Positions 1 to 57,700 of a DNA stretch of 64,000 nucleotides are shown here, in pieces (the stretch's first letter is position 1; each line of letters starts with the position of its first letter). The translations under genes were made by a program, and so were the position numbers. The DNA comes from Bolinopsis microptera (lineage: Eukaryota; Ctenophora; Tentaculata; Lobata; Bolinopsidae). The stretch spans positions 22,504,487 to 22,568,486 of the forward strand of contig NC_087073.1 of the NCBI RefSeq assembly GCF_026151205.1, written 5' to 3'. Under the pieces are notes generated by a model, which was given only the letters and a program-made list of their open reading frames with translations, searched no databases and was not told the DNA's origin.

Positions 1-737
1 AAGTAAACCCCTTGTAGACTGGGTCTTCCAAGGGTAAGTAAACCCCTTGTAGACTGGGTCTTCCAAGGGTAAGTAAACCCCTTGTAGACTGGGTCTTCCA
101 AGGGTAAGTAAACCCCTTGTAGACTGGGTCTTCCAAGGGTAAGTAAACCCCTCGTAGACTGGGTCTTCCAAGGGTAAGTAAACCCCTCGTAGACTGGGTC
201 TTCCAAGGGTAAGTAAACCCCTTGTAGACTGGGTCTTCCAAGGGTAAGTAAACCCCTTGTAGACTGGGTCTTCCAAGGGTAAGTAAACCCCTTGTAGACC
301 GGGTCTTCCAAGGGTAAGTAAACCCCTCGTAGACTGGGTCTTCCAAGGGTAAGTAAACCCCTTGTAGACTGGGTCTTCCAAGGGTAAGTAAACCCCTTGT
401 AGACTGGGTCTTCCAAGGGTAAGTAAACCCCTTGTAGACTGGGTCTTCCAAGGGTAAGTAAACCCCTCGTAGACTGGGTCTTCCAAGGGTAAGTAAACCT
501 CTCGTAGACTGAGTCTTCCAAGGGTAAGTAAACCCCTCGTAGACTGGGTCTTCCAAGGGTAAGTAAACCCCTTGTAGACTGGGTCTTCCAAGGGTAAGTA
601 AACCCCTCGTAGACTGGGTCTTCCAAGGGTAAGTAAACCCCTTGTAGACTGGGTCTTCCAAGGGTAAGTAAACCCCTCGTAGACTGGGTCTTCCAAGGGT
701 AAGTAAACCCCTCGTAGACTGTGTCTTCCAAGGGTAA
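1..737 (+). repeat. 35-bp minisatellite made of an exon end plus its 5' splice site (about 21 copies)
   Basis: About 21 head-to-tail 35-bp units run from the window edge to 737. Each unit reads as 29 coding bases (AAACCCCTTGTAGAC... ending CAAGG) followed by GTAAGT. The coding part translates as KPLVDWVFQG, which fits the kinesin segment just before the P-loop exon, and GTAAGT is a consensus donor. The last copy has TGT for TGG (Trp to Cys) and runs into unique intron DNA after GTAAGT. Variation is mostly CTTG/CTCG. The array starts before the window. Confidence 0.93.
714..733 (+). CDS. Kinesin-13 exon end (partial; last copy of the junction array)
   Basis: The last array unit encodes V-D-C-V-F-Q plus GG, with donor GTAAGT at 734. 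Joined to 1360 it gives VFQ-G-NKATCF, the usual kinesin lead-in to the P-loop. Which of the roughly 21 equivalent donors is used cannot be told from sequence. Confidence 0.7.
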
Positions 738-740
738 GTT

Positions 741-1359
741 TGATTTTCATGACTCTTGTTTGGGTGGGTGTTTGGGTGAGTGTTTAAGTTGTTTTTTTGG
801 GTGGATGGGAATATATCCTCCAAAAGGAAGGGTTGATTGGAATCGGTGGGTATGTGAATTAGGGTTTTTGGATCGGTGGGTGCGTTATATAATATGTCAT
901 GGTGGGTGCTCTGCCTGCCTAGCTGCGGTATGGCAACCCTGGGAGAGGTTGCCGGAGAAATCAAAGTGTAAAGTGGAGGATGAGGGAGATGAGTCATAAA
1001 TGAACACTTAAGTGCCTGCTGGGTGTGGAAAAGAAAGATGAGCTAAGACAACGTGTGAGTAGTCTCTATGTCACTCCGGTTTGGTCTAGCTCCTCTGGCA
1101 AAAAATGTCTCTTTTTTGTCTCCGAAATTATAGCAGTAGATACCAGGCAGCAGCTAAACTAGAGCTGCATTTGGAAACCTGTTTACCTGTTAAGTTATTT
1201 CTAGTGACGATTGGGTTTAGTTGTAGTTTCAAAAGCTAATTAGGTAGACTGGTTGGGTTTATAATTATTTTCTCAAACTACCCTGTCTAGGAAAAGTTCA
1301 AATCGGGTTCAGTTGTCCGGTAGCCATAATAACACCTAGATAAATAACAAATTTTTCAG
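741..1359 (+). other. Kinesin intron with a dispersed repeat
   Basis: Mostly unique AT-rich DNA. About 925-990 resembles 8095-8180 (shared core TGGCAACCCTGGG and AGGTTGCCGG), so it holds a copy of a dispersed repeat. No other feature seen. Confidence 0.5.
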
Positions 1360-46711
<45,352 letters not shown>

Positions 46712-47855
46712 ACAGTGGTTAAGATCTGACCAAAAAAGGAACTATTACGTGAACAAATCAGACCAATGGACAAACCCCACTCAAGGGCATTCTTCAATGT
46801 CATATGTTATTTGCCAAGAAAGAAACGATTTGATGCCACAAGTAGACATCAACTCATTTCAAAAATTGACGAGTATGTTCGTGTAATTTAATCAAGAATT
46901 CTTTATAATAATGGAGCTAACTCTAGGTTTAACCAGGACTCACATCATTATTAACTATGTATTATAAACCTTACTAATTTCATGTTAGATAATTCATAAT
47001 TAGTTGAGATGTTGTAGATTAGTTTATAATCGCGGGATAAATTATTAAATTAGGAGATTCAGTGAAATATGATCAGCAGAATATAACAGAATTATACCTT
47101 AAAATAACTTTATTAATATTATTGGAGTAACATAAAGGTAACATTGTTTATCTCCTTCTTACTCGTATACAGTGTATAGTACGAGTATACTATACTGATT
47201 TGACCTTGTATTTTACATTTTACTCTATATTTGCCAGGATTATTCTGCTAATTGGACACTCTACAGTTTGCTGCTGTAAAGTATTTTATTGGAGGTAACA
47301 TTTTTGCAGAGCACTGCTTTCTTGACCTCATCATCCTTTTTGTTTCTGGGGAATTATAGGAACAAGTTAAATTAAGATGAAATATGTAAAATGATGATAA
47401 AATAAATATTAATATTATCATTGATGAAAAGACGAATTTATTTTGGTAATTGATGAAGATTTTTGTGTAAATGTATTCTTGTGTAAAGTGTACAGTTCAT
47501 TGTTTTAAAGTCGACTCTCTCCTTCAGATATGTAAAAAATTCGCGAAAACAACAAAATTTTAGTTGCAAAAACTGGGCAATAATTTAAACATTTTTTCAA
47601 CCCTTGAAAATTCTTCACGATCTTTGATAGACCCACATTCCACAATGTTCTAAAGGGGGCCGGGGGGTTCACCCTGATTTAAACTTAAGGAGTTACATTT
47701 TATGAGAGTCGACTAAGTTGCTTTAATTTTCTAGCATGTAAAAAGTTCAATCCTAATATACGTGTAGTTAACCGACTTACTCAATAAATTAAACAATCCA
47801 AAACATAAACTGGCTCTTAAATCTCACTATTAACACCACACGCTATACACACTAT
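46712..47855. promoter_or_regulatory. Shared 3' region of the two convergent genes
   Basis: AT-rich, no ORF. Candidate poly(A) signals: AATAAA at 47401-47406 for the kinesin (+), and TTTATT (AATAAA on the - strand) at 47437-47442 and 47285-47290 for the receptor. The closest of them imply that the two transcripts may overlap at their ends. Confidence 0.4.
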
Positions 47856-47864
47856 ACTAAACAC

Positions 47865-48045
47865 TACACGTTACCCAGGTAACACTATACGTTACTAAGG
47901 TAACACTACACGTTACTAAGGTAACACTATACGTTACTAAGGTAACACTATACGTTACTTAGGTAACACTATACGTTACTTAGGTAACACTACACGTTAC
48001 TAAGGTAACACTATACGTTACTAAGGTAACACTACACGCTGTTCT
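47865..48045. repeat. 21-bp array covering the receptor stop codon (about 8 copies)
   Basis: Unit TAACACTAYACGTTACTWAGG. Read on the - strand each unit is GTRTAGTGTTACCTWAGTAAC, seven codons with TAG in the same frame. The first unit supplies the receptor's stop codon. Confidence 0.9.
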
Positions 48046-48710
48046 CACGAGACTGAAGATTCTCGGTGGTATGCTCTGATTTTGCGGATTGTTTGCAAAT
48101 AGAGGCTATAAGGTACATAAGAGAGTCCATGAGTGCTGCACACAGTACCAGTGCTACAAGCACAACGCTAAATAGCGGACTGAGGGTGATCCTACTCCCA
48201 TACCTACCTAGACTGTGAAGGAATAGCAGAGGTGCTTTAAACACCATGTTGGTGATACAAAATATAATGGTGTAGAATCTGTGGCTACTAACGTCTTTAT
48301 TATGCTCTTTTCTCTTCTTCACGACCTTACTCCCTTCATCTACACCCTGAGTTACCATGGTTACCAGCGCATATTTCTTCTTACTTGGCAGTGCGCCAGC
48401 AATAACCCCTCCAAAAGTAACAAGTATCAGCACCCCCAATACTGTATCATACACCACCGCCAGACCTACACTCATTTCTACATCATACATGAGAAAGGCA
48501 GAGTCTACCACGTAATGAGGGGTAAGAAACAGAGGGATGAGGGTTAGGAGTAACAAGGTAACCCCTCCTCCCACTATCAGTCCTACTGCCACTTTACAAG
48601 GGGCAGGTTTCAGGTGAGACTCTGTCGCTCCTCTTAGAGAGAGGAGAGAAAGGAGGTAGATGTTGAAACGGAGGCTGAAGTTCCAGGCGTAGAGCCAACC
48701 TTTACTGTAC
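48032..48710 (-). CDS. Receptor last coding exon: TM3-TM7 and tail
   Basis: Acceptor CCCCCTCAG (- strand) before 48710. Encodes YSKGWLYAWNFSLRFNIYLL and on through four more hydrophobic helices to LQSRENSV-stop. A basic loop (VVKKRKEHNKD) sits between TM5 and TM6 as expected for the third cytoplasmic loop. Confidence 0.82.
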
Positions 48711-51700
48711 CTGAGGGGGACAAGATAGCATCATTAGCAGAGATAACATATATATATATAATATTTATATATATATATATACTCAAGTTCTAAGCAACAG
48801 ATAGCTAAAAGCTTAACAAATCTGTTGCCTAATCTTTCTCACAAACTAAAAGTAAATCTTTATTAAATTGAAAGTTTCCTAAAACGATAACATGATCTGA
48901 CTCATTTTTAATCATGGAAGTGGAACCATACACCGTCCTAAATGTTGAACTAGTAATACCCCAGCAAACCCTACCAGCAGGGGTATAATGATATCTCCAA
49001 AAGTAAAATAGATAGAACCTTCCGGTTTTCAACAAAATTTCCGTCTCGTAAATTTAAAGTTAGCTCCCCAGGAGCCAAATTTGGGACAACTTAGATTCTG
49101 AATTAAACCGAAAAGTTTGATTTTGGGCTAAATAAAAGATCGTAGCTTTTAAACTTTGCAAAGTAATGTCCTTTTCATGACTACTAGGCTATATGCAGCG
49201 TGCGAAAGCTGGTGAACTTGATGTGACGAGCGAGGACAAACGTGCTGTTGAAAATCGATCACCTCTAGCGAGCCCGGCGGGTGGTAAGGTTTTCTGAGAC
49301 TACAAAACCTGCAACATCACACAACTTATATTACTTCTAGTTCTATTATTGTATAAATTATATTTCAATCAATTCTAACTTAACTTACAAAACACACAGG
49401 GTCATAGATGGTCTTTGTAGCGCGATGCGTTACTGGGCCGCGCCACGCACTCAATTATGCTTCTCGCAACCACGCTAGATCGGCGGGTTGCGCTACTTAA
49501 CTGGGCCTCGCCGAGCTGCGAAGAATTGACATCGTCAATTAAAGATAGGGGTCGTTCACATATTACGTAATCAATATTTTAGCAATTTTTACCCCCCTCC
49601 CCCCTTCCGTAATCAACCGTAATCAAGACCCAACCCCCCCTCCTGACAGCAATATTACGTAATCATGGCCTGACCCCCCCCCTTGACTTTTTTCATAGAA
49701 AACACTTTTCTCTACGTTTCCTGTTACCCTGATCATGCTATCATCTTATCATGATGAGCCGAAATCATTGTTATGATATCCGGCCAAGCACCTTCTAAAC
49801 TACTTACTATTATAGCTGGATATTCGATCAATTTCTAAATTTTATCACTATCAGAGTGAAATTGAGTGGAATTTGAATTAAAATATTGTTAAATTGTTAT
49901 TATTCTAGAGGGTAAAAAGAAAATTTTGATTACGTAATCAACGGCCGGAACCCCCCCCCCGTAATTAACCGTAAGCATTTGGAAACCCCCCCTCCCCCCT
50001 CGGATCGGCTGATTACGTAATATGTGAAGTGTGAACGACCCCATAGTCTATGTAATACTAATAAGATACACGATGAGCGATGTTGATTCACGATGTCAAT
50101 CCTTCGCAGCTCGGTGAGGCACAGTGGTGCATCTCGCCGATTTGTGGTTGCGAGAAGCATTATTTGATGCGCGCGCGACCCAGTAGTGCATCGCGCTACT
50201 ATACAATGAGCGATGCATTACCGAGCCGCGCCACGCATCATATCAAATAATGTTTCTTGCAACCACACCACCGTCGGTAGATCGGCGAGATGCACCACCA
50301 TGGCCCCGCCGAGCTGCAAAGATTCACATCGTGAATCAAATAAGTCCCATGAGTTCAGAGTTGGCACAAAATTTTTTTCCTCCGATTTTAATAAATTTGG
50401 TACTTGATTCACGATGTCAATCCTTCGCATCTCGCCGATTTGCATACGTGGTTGCGAGAAAATGCGCGGCGCGACCCAATAGTGCATGCATTGCGCTACA
50501 AATTTTGTACTAAAGGTCGTTTAAAAATGTGAATAAAACAATTCCACTGTACTATAATTTTCGCTAAAAATGCTGCACGTCTCGCTGAGCTGATTACGAC
50601 TCCATAACAATTATTTCAAAATAACTGAAACTATGGAACTGGAAGTGCATGGTTAGGTGGAAGTTAAAGGCCAAAAACTAAAAATATTCAGTTACACCAA
50701 GAAGACAGGGCCAAGCCTAAAATCTCGCCTCGTCTAAGAGGAAGAACTTGCTTTAGGAGCTAAACATGGTCCAACCAGCAAATGCCATAAGCCAAGATGC
50801 AAATGCTGCGAACTTGTCAAAGGCAGCTATGATTTCAAAGTGAACGGCAAGAAGGTGAAAGCTTCCCCTGGAAACTGCCTGAGTTACAACATCATTTAAC
50901 TGTTCCAATGTAGTTTCTGTGGAAAGGCTTACGTCGGTCGCACTACTCGCTCTCTACGGGTTAGGACTGGAGAACATAGGGTCAAATATTATAAACTTTT
51001 AAATGGTGATAAGGTAGATGAAACAAGTGATGAATATAGTTTGGGCTTACATTTGTTGGATCATGGCTTTAGACAAAGGGAGGATTTTAACAAAATGCGT
51101 CAATTATTGATAATTCTAGTCCTAAAACTTTAGAAGTTCGTGAACATAAATACATCCAACAACTCAAGACTTTAAAACCTTTGGGAATAAACATTATAAA
51201 TCCTTTTGGCCTTCCCTTACTCCTAACATCTTAATTTTATTTATATAACCGTTTTAAGAGTGTTCAAAATAAAAGGAATTTTGGGTTTACTAACTTTTTA
51301 CAATTTTTAGACTTATGTCACTGAAGATGACGCCTTGCAACATGTTTGACGATAGCCTGTAAATCGATAGTTTGATCTCAGTATTTACAACAAATCATCT
51401 AGCTTGATTGAATCAAAGGGAGAATTAAATTCCTCTAAATCACTTCTTAATGGTTTTAAATTGATTTAGTTTCAAAATTGGTTAATTTGATGACGCCATC
51501 AAGTGGTGATGATGATGTTAAATTATTTTTTGACTAGCCTCATGCACAATATAGACCTATAAGAAGCAGAACTGAGCTTCACAACTCAAGGGATGGCCCA
51601 ACATCAGAGAATACTTTTGTATTACAAGTTTTGTATTTTTATAAAAATAAAATTATTCTTGAAAAAAGCACTAACTTCAATAGTGTATTATGTGTAAAAT

Positions 51701-54700
51701 TATCTTTATCCCGGTTGTTGCGACAAGTGAAAATGCTCTTATTAGGGAAAGGAGTTTAACTTCAATAGCATATATGTTTATGAAGGAGCACACTAAGAAC
51801 ATTTTTCGGTGACATAATTATAATAACGTTGTTAAGGGAGGCACTGAACCTTTAGAATGCAAATGTCATATGTTTACTGATTTCGTAAATCAGGATTGTG
51901 GTCATGTTGTGACTGGGGATGTTAATTTTGTAAAGCACGACGCCTTGAGAAGTCTGTTAGAGAAAGGTCCTTCTTATAAAGAACCTAAAACGATTGATTT
52001 TGATAAGAATTGTAATTCGGTAATAGATAATGTTAAAGAAATCTTAAAACCTTGGAGTAGGAAAGAGAAAATCGATAGTGCATGTTTAAATGGTTGGTTT
52101 AATGAATTTAGTGATATTGTTAAGAAGAATACTGAAGCTCTTAAAATGAAATATCCTAAACAGCTTAAACGGAAATCTGTGTTTAGTAATGATAAAGCTT
52201 GTGAAGAATTAGCGTTTATCAGAAAATATTTTGTTTTATGTCCGGTGGACAAAGCAACTAAGAACGTCGCTATTATTTGTAAACATTATTATTTAAGTGA
52301 TATTATACAAGAGTGTCAATCTAATGAGGGTATTGATGATGTTAGTGGGGAGCATGAAGTTCGTGATATTAACAGAGATATTTTCAAGTTCATAGAAGAC
52401 GTTGGGATAAAAGTAGATTCTAATATTGATATTTTACCTCACATGTTTTCGAGTCCTAAATTTCATAAGCCAATTTTAAAGTTTAGGTATGTTATTTCTT
52501 ATGCTAATTGTAGTATTAAGCCCTTGGCAGTAAAGATTTCTTTTGCCTTAAAGGCTGTTTATTCAGAGATCTGCAGATATACTAACATGTTGTTTAAAGT
52601 AACAGGAGTTAATAGGAATTGGGTCATTTTGAATAATAAGCCGATTTTAGAAGCTTTAGATAAAATTAATGATAATAGCTTAGTAGTACAGTCAAATCCG
52701 TCCCTATTTAAGCCTTTGTCGGACAAAATTCGCAACAAAGCGATTTTTCACATCGGTTCAATCTAGAACCTTCTACGACATTCAGAAGTCGTTTTATTAG
52801 CGGAGATCCAATGTGGTAAAAAGTGGTAAATAGTGGTTATTCTTTACAAATTTCGAAAATTTTACAAGTCCAAAATATTGAAAGTGAAAATTTTCAAAAG
52901 TTTTATAAAAATTAGTTCATGAACATTTTTTTTTTGAACATTTAAAATATAATTTGGAACATTACAGTAACGTTATTCAAATCTCAAACAAAAAAAGTAT
53001 ATTTCAAAGCTTTGTGTTTTGATCATATGATTATGGGTGTATAGTGATTTTGATTGCATACATTTGATTGGGCAGTGATGGTGAGTGAGAAGATGATGGG
53101 AGTGCCAGCCAGTAACTCTGTCAAATGAACAGCCCACTGAGGAGTGGGTGAGCGCAGGCGCGAGAACGGCAGAGAGGGTGGCATAAAACGGAATACACGG
53201 CCACAGAAAAGACACAGAAACTAAACCGTGCGCGGTAAGTTAGCCAGTGTCTGAGAGCTAGTGTTGCCCGGCAGGAGGCATCCAAAAGAGGTGCCGTGGT
53301 GAACTGTCGAGGCTAAGTTCGAATGCAAGGCGAAGCAACTCAAACTGATGATGAAGAGGTAGACTGAACGGGAAGTGAAGAAAAAGGAAAAGGAAGGATC
53401 CAGCTGAGGTCTGGCTCATGTCAGGAAGTGATGAAAAGCTCACAGACAAAATCATCCGTGGCTGTCTACCCCGTACGTAGGCAGTGTCCGAGATTTCAGG
53501 CATCAGGATACACTGAAACAGTGCAGAGCTGATTACGACCAGGGTCCTCGCGGATACCCCGCCTCGGAGGTCGAGCCAATGCCCTGCTTTCGATACTTAT
53601 GTCTACTGGTGGAACCTTCATATTTTCTCTACTAGCAGTCACTGTAACCCTATCACTCGGAAGGCCCCACAGCTCCTACATGGACGCACGGCCGGGAGCC
53701 CATGTAGGGATAAAAGTGAACACAAGCCTTCCATCACATCCGTCACAGATTCAAAGCTGGGAGGAAAAAAGGGAGCTGGAGGAGAGGAAAAAAGAAAAAA
53801 GAATACAAAAAAAGAAAACTGAGAAAGGAAACTAATTATCTGCTTTCAGACTGTCTTTGAAGTTGAGGGTTAGTCTGTAGATCTTGTTAATGGTGCTGGT
53901 TGAGAGTTTGATCAAACTTACGTCCTCATCACTGGGAGTATCCTTGCAATCAGACTGCGACATGAACGTGGAGGCAAGATTGAAGCTACCATTACCAACA
54001 TTGTTGAGTAGGTTTCCACTGAGATTTTGAAATTTGTCCCTAGGACCCTTCCCTAGGGGGCAGAAATGGAGCATATGATTCTCGTCCTCGATGAATAGCT
54101 GGTTGTTGTTAAGCTCGCAATAGTTGCAGGTCCTTTCATCAATTGGAGTTTGGTCATATCTCCCCCTTTCAATTCTAAGGTGATGCGAACTGGACCGAAT
54201 CTGTGTGGTTGCCCTTCTGTCCTGAAAAGACCTAGCATAGGTTAGATATGGCTCCCATGCAAATTTTGTTTTGACTTCACTGTAGAATGATAGCTTTCTA
54301 GAATCTTTCACAAGAGAACCCCAGGAATCGCGGAACTGTTTTTTCAGGTTCTCTGTGATTAAATCAGGGCTGCAGGAGTCTGCGAGTGAGGTTGCGTTCA
54401 ACAGCGACGATGAATTCCTTTCAAGAAGGTCGATGTTGTTGAATGATTTGATGATTGATTCGATGCCTACAAACCATGACAATTTGAGGTTAATCTGCTC
54501 AGTCATTGCAGCTTTGACTAGTTGTGTAGAGGGGAGGCTCATAACTCTTTTGAAATATTTAGTACTCAGTTTCAACATTTCAATAATGATTGGGTATGAG
54601 CCAGTTTCTCCCCAGGCTGTAGCATTGACTGCCCTTCTGTTTATACCAAGAAGGTATTTTAGGTGTCGTAGATGCACTTGCTCAAGTTGCTGTTTAGCGA

Positions 54701-57700
54701 TGTGAGAGACCGCATGATCAAGATTGTGAAACTTGCTGAAGCTAGAGAGGACCTTATTGACGGTGGGTAGAACCGGGGCCCAAACTTGACAGCCGTAAAG
54801 TAGAATTGGCTTAACAAGGGTGTTAAATAATTTGTTAAGGCAGGATGCATCAACAAATCTCCGGTCTATAGTGCTTCTCAAGCTGAAGTAAGCTCCAAGT
54901 CCTTTACGGTATAGAGAGTCAGTTGCTTGCCGAAATTTCCCTGTGCTGCTTATAATAATCCCAAGATAGCAGTAGCTGGAGACCATCTCGATATCTCTTT
55001 CGTGAATGGAAGGACGCCAATTTGGAATGTCTGGTCCTTTGCCATTGAAGACCATGAATTTGGTTTTGGAGATATTGATTTCCAGACCCCATTCGTTACA
55101 GTAGTCCCCAATAATCGTAAGCAACTTTTGGAGAGACTCAGGATCTAGGCCGAGGATTACTAGATCATCAGCCCACGCTAGGTGAGTCACTGAAAGTCCA
55201 GCGAGTGTCGGACAGTTCGCAGTAGCTTCGTTAAGGAGGTCAGAAAGCTTTTTAAAGTAAACTTTGAAAAACTCAGGGCTAAGTGGGTGTCCTTGTTCAG
55301 TTCCTTTAAGGATCTTGAATGCTTCACTTATTTTACCATTCATCTTGATATGACCCTCTGATTTGCTGTACATGTCTTTGATGATGTCGTAGTAGCCACC
55401 ATTGACACCATAGCAGGCTAGTTTGAACATGAGAGCTTGTCTGCAGACTAGATCGAAAGCTTTGCGAAGATCAATGAACACTGCATATATTTTACTTTTG
55501 ACTTTCTTGTATTTTTCTATGGTGGACATCAGCGTAAATATATGGTCATTGCATTGACTTCCTTTGGTAAAGCCTGCTTGGTTGGGTGGATCAGGATGTG
55601 AGATTTGGCGGTGATTAACGAGCCGAGATAGCAGCATCGTAGAGAGCAGTTTTCCGATACAGCTACAGACTGCTATTGCTCTATAGTTGTCAGGGTTCCT
55701 GATGCACCCTTTTTTGTGAATTGGTGTGATCACACTTTTGCTCCAGAGGTAGACTCCTGTCTCCAGGCACAAATTGAAGAGTTTGAGGAGGAGCGACTTC
55801 ATATTCATGCTCAGACCCCGGAGCATTTCGTTGCTGATGTGGTCAAAAGAAGATGCTTTGCCCGATTTGAGTTCGCCTAGCGCAGCGTTCAGCTCATCCG
55901 ATGTAAATGGGCTGTTCAGTGACTCATTAGGGGCAGATCCCTCGGATAGGGCGTTGGCTTCTTCGAGGAGAGCTCTTTTAGTGAGAGTGTCTACGGTTGG
56001 ATGATTGTCAGAATATAGCTCAGAGTAGAACTGATGGAAAGAGTTGAGTTGCTCCGTTTCAGTTTGGACTTCTTCCTTCTTGTAGTTCTTAAGCTTCTTG
56101 AAATCTCTCCAGGATATAGTTTTACCGTTTTTAATCTTCTTGTTAAGACTATTGAAGAAGTCATCCCTTTTCTTATTGACAATCTTTCGATATCCTTTAG
56201 AGTTGGCACGATGCCGTGTTTTGATTCTCTGGTTATCAGGATTATTGTCGACAATTTTTATTGACCGTTTGAAAAGGCGTCGTGCAGTGTGACACTTGCC
56301 GTCAAACCATGAGGCGAACTTAGGCTTTGGATTCTTAGTTTGTTTAGAGATATCGAACTCTTTTTTAGCGACATCGTTTATGAGTTCTGTAATCTGCCTA
56401 TTCAGTGCTTCAACTGCCTCATGGGTTTTTGGAGTGGATTCGACATCTTTGGTCAGTTGGGAGATTCTTTGAATGAACTCAGGCTGTTCAAATGATTTTG
56501 TGAAGTTGGCTAAACCCTCTTCTGTGATCTTGTATCGAAAGGGAGCTTCCTCGTAGATACTAGTGGGAGCTTGACTATTCCTTTGAGGGGCCCTTCGTCT
56601 ATGCCAAAGGCTGAGTAAGATTGGATTGTGATCGGAGAACAGAGTGTGCTCACCCACTGAGAGGCACGTGTAATGTAATTGTGAACATTTTGTATCAAAA
56701 TATATTTTTGAAATATTTGAAAATTTACTAATTATTTAATTAATTAATTAAATAATTTATTTTTGAAAAAGTTGTCCGAGAAAAAGTTGTTCTCCTTTGT
56801 TTTCTAAACACACTGCTTTAAACTAGAATCTTCTAGGATATTCAGAACGTGACTTATTTGCGGAAAACCAAAGTGGTAAAAAGGTGGTAAAAAAGTGGTA
56901 ATTGTGGATTTTGCTCAAGTCAGATTCTTTGGGACTTTTCTGGAATGATTCCTGGGACCTGTCCCGACCATATCCCGTTAAAATCGCTTTGTTGCGAATT
57001 TTGTCCGACAAAAAGACGGATTTGACTGTACTATAGCGAGAAACATCCAAACTTTTGATTTTTCTACTTTATACACGAATTTAGCCCATAAAGATATCAA
57101 GGATGCTCTCAAGTTTACTGTTAAATTAGCCTTTAGGAATAGTAAAAAGAAGTTTATAGCTGTTTACGATAAAGGGTCTGCTTGGGTTAATAGCTTTAGA
57201 GATGGGACTGTGGCTTTTGATGAAGTTAAGTTGATTAAATGTGTTGAGTTTCTACTGGATAATTGTTACTTTAAAGTAGGAGAGATCTTATATCGGCAAC
57301 ATATCGGTGTACCTATTGGAATCAACCCTGGTCCATATATTGCTAACTTAACACTTTGGTATTTTGAGAACAGTTTCCTAGACAGTACGTATAAAAGTAG
57401 ATACTATATTGTAAAGAAGTTAAATAATACATTTAGACTTATAGATGATATTACTACCCTTAACTCTGATGGTTACTTAGAGGAATATTTTAAGTTAATA
57501 TATCCAGACTCTCTTACTCTTAATAAGGAAAATGAAGTAGATAGTGCCGCCAATGTATTAGATCTTGATATTTCGATAAATAGCGAGGGGAAGTTTTCTT
57601 GTAGAGTTTATGATAAAAGGGATAAGTTTGGTTTTAAAGTGGTCAAGTTTCAACCTTTGATGAGTAATCAAGCTAGTAGTGTATTATATGGCACGTACTG

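Larger units (their letters stand above)
52689..57028. mobile_element. Element F: TA-flanked DNA transposon in the Penelope-like element
   Basis: Ends CAGTCAAATCCGTC...TTTGTCGGACAAAATTCGCA and the inverse at 57028, flanked by TA (52687-52688 and 57029-57030). The terminal repeats share GGACAAAATTCGCAACAAAG. Both ends also carry GTGGTAAAAA-type subterminal repeats. CAGT termini with TA duplication fit the Tc1/mariner/pogo group. No transposase of its own was found; a non-LTR copy fills it. Confidence 0.82.

Noticed and set aside
1-737. CRISPR array
   Set aside because: Units are contiguous with no unique spacers and the context is a eukaryotic gene.
721-999. 92-codon open frame after the first array
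   Set aside because: It reads through the splice donor into intron DNA and a dispersed repeat; no similarity.
51325-51350. Hammerhead ribozyme core at ACTGAAGATGACGCC
   Set aside because: CTGAAGA fits the core, but no GAAA with a closing stem follows; GTAA is found instead.
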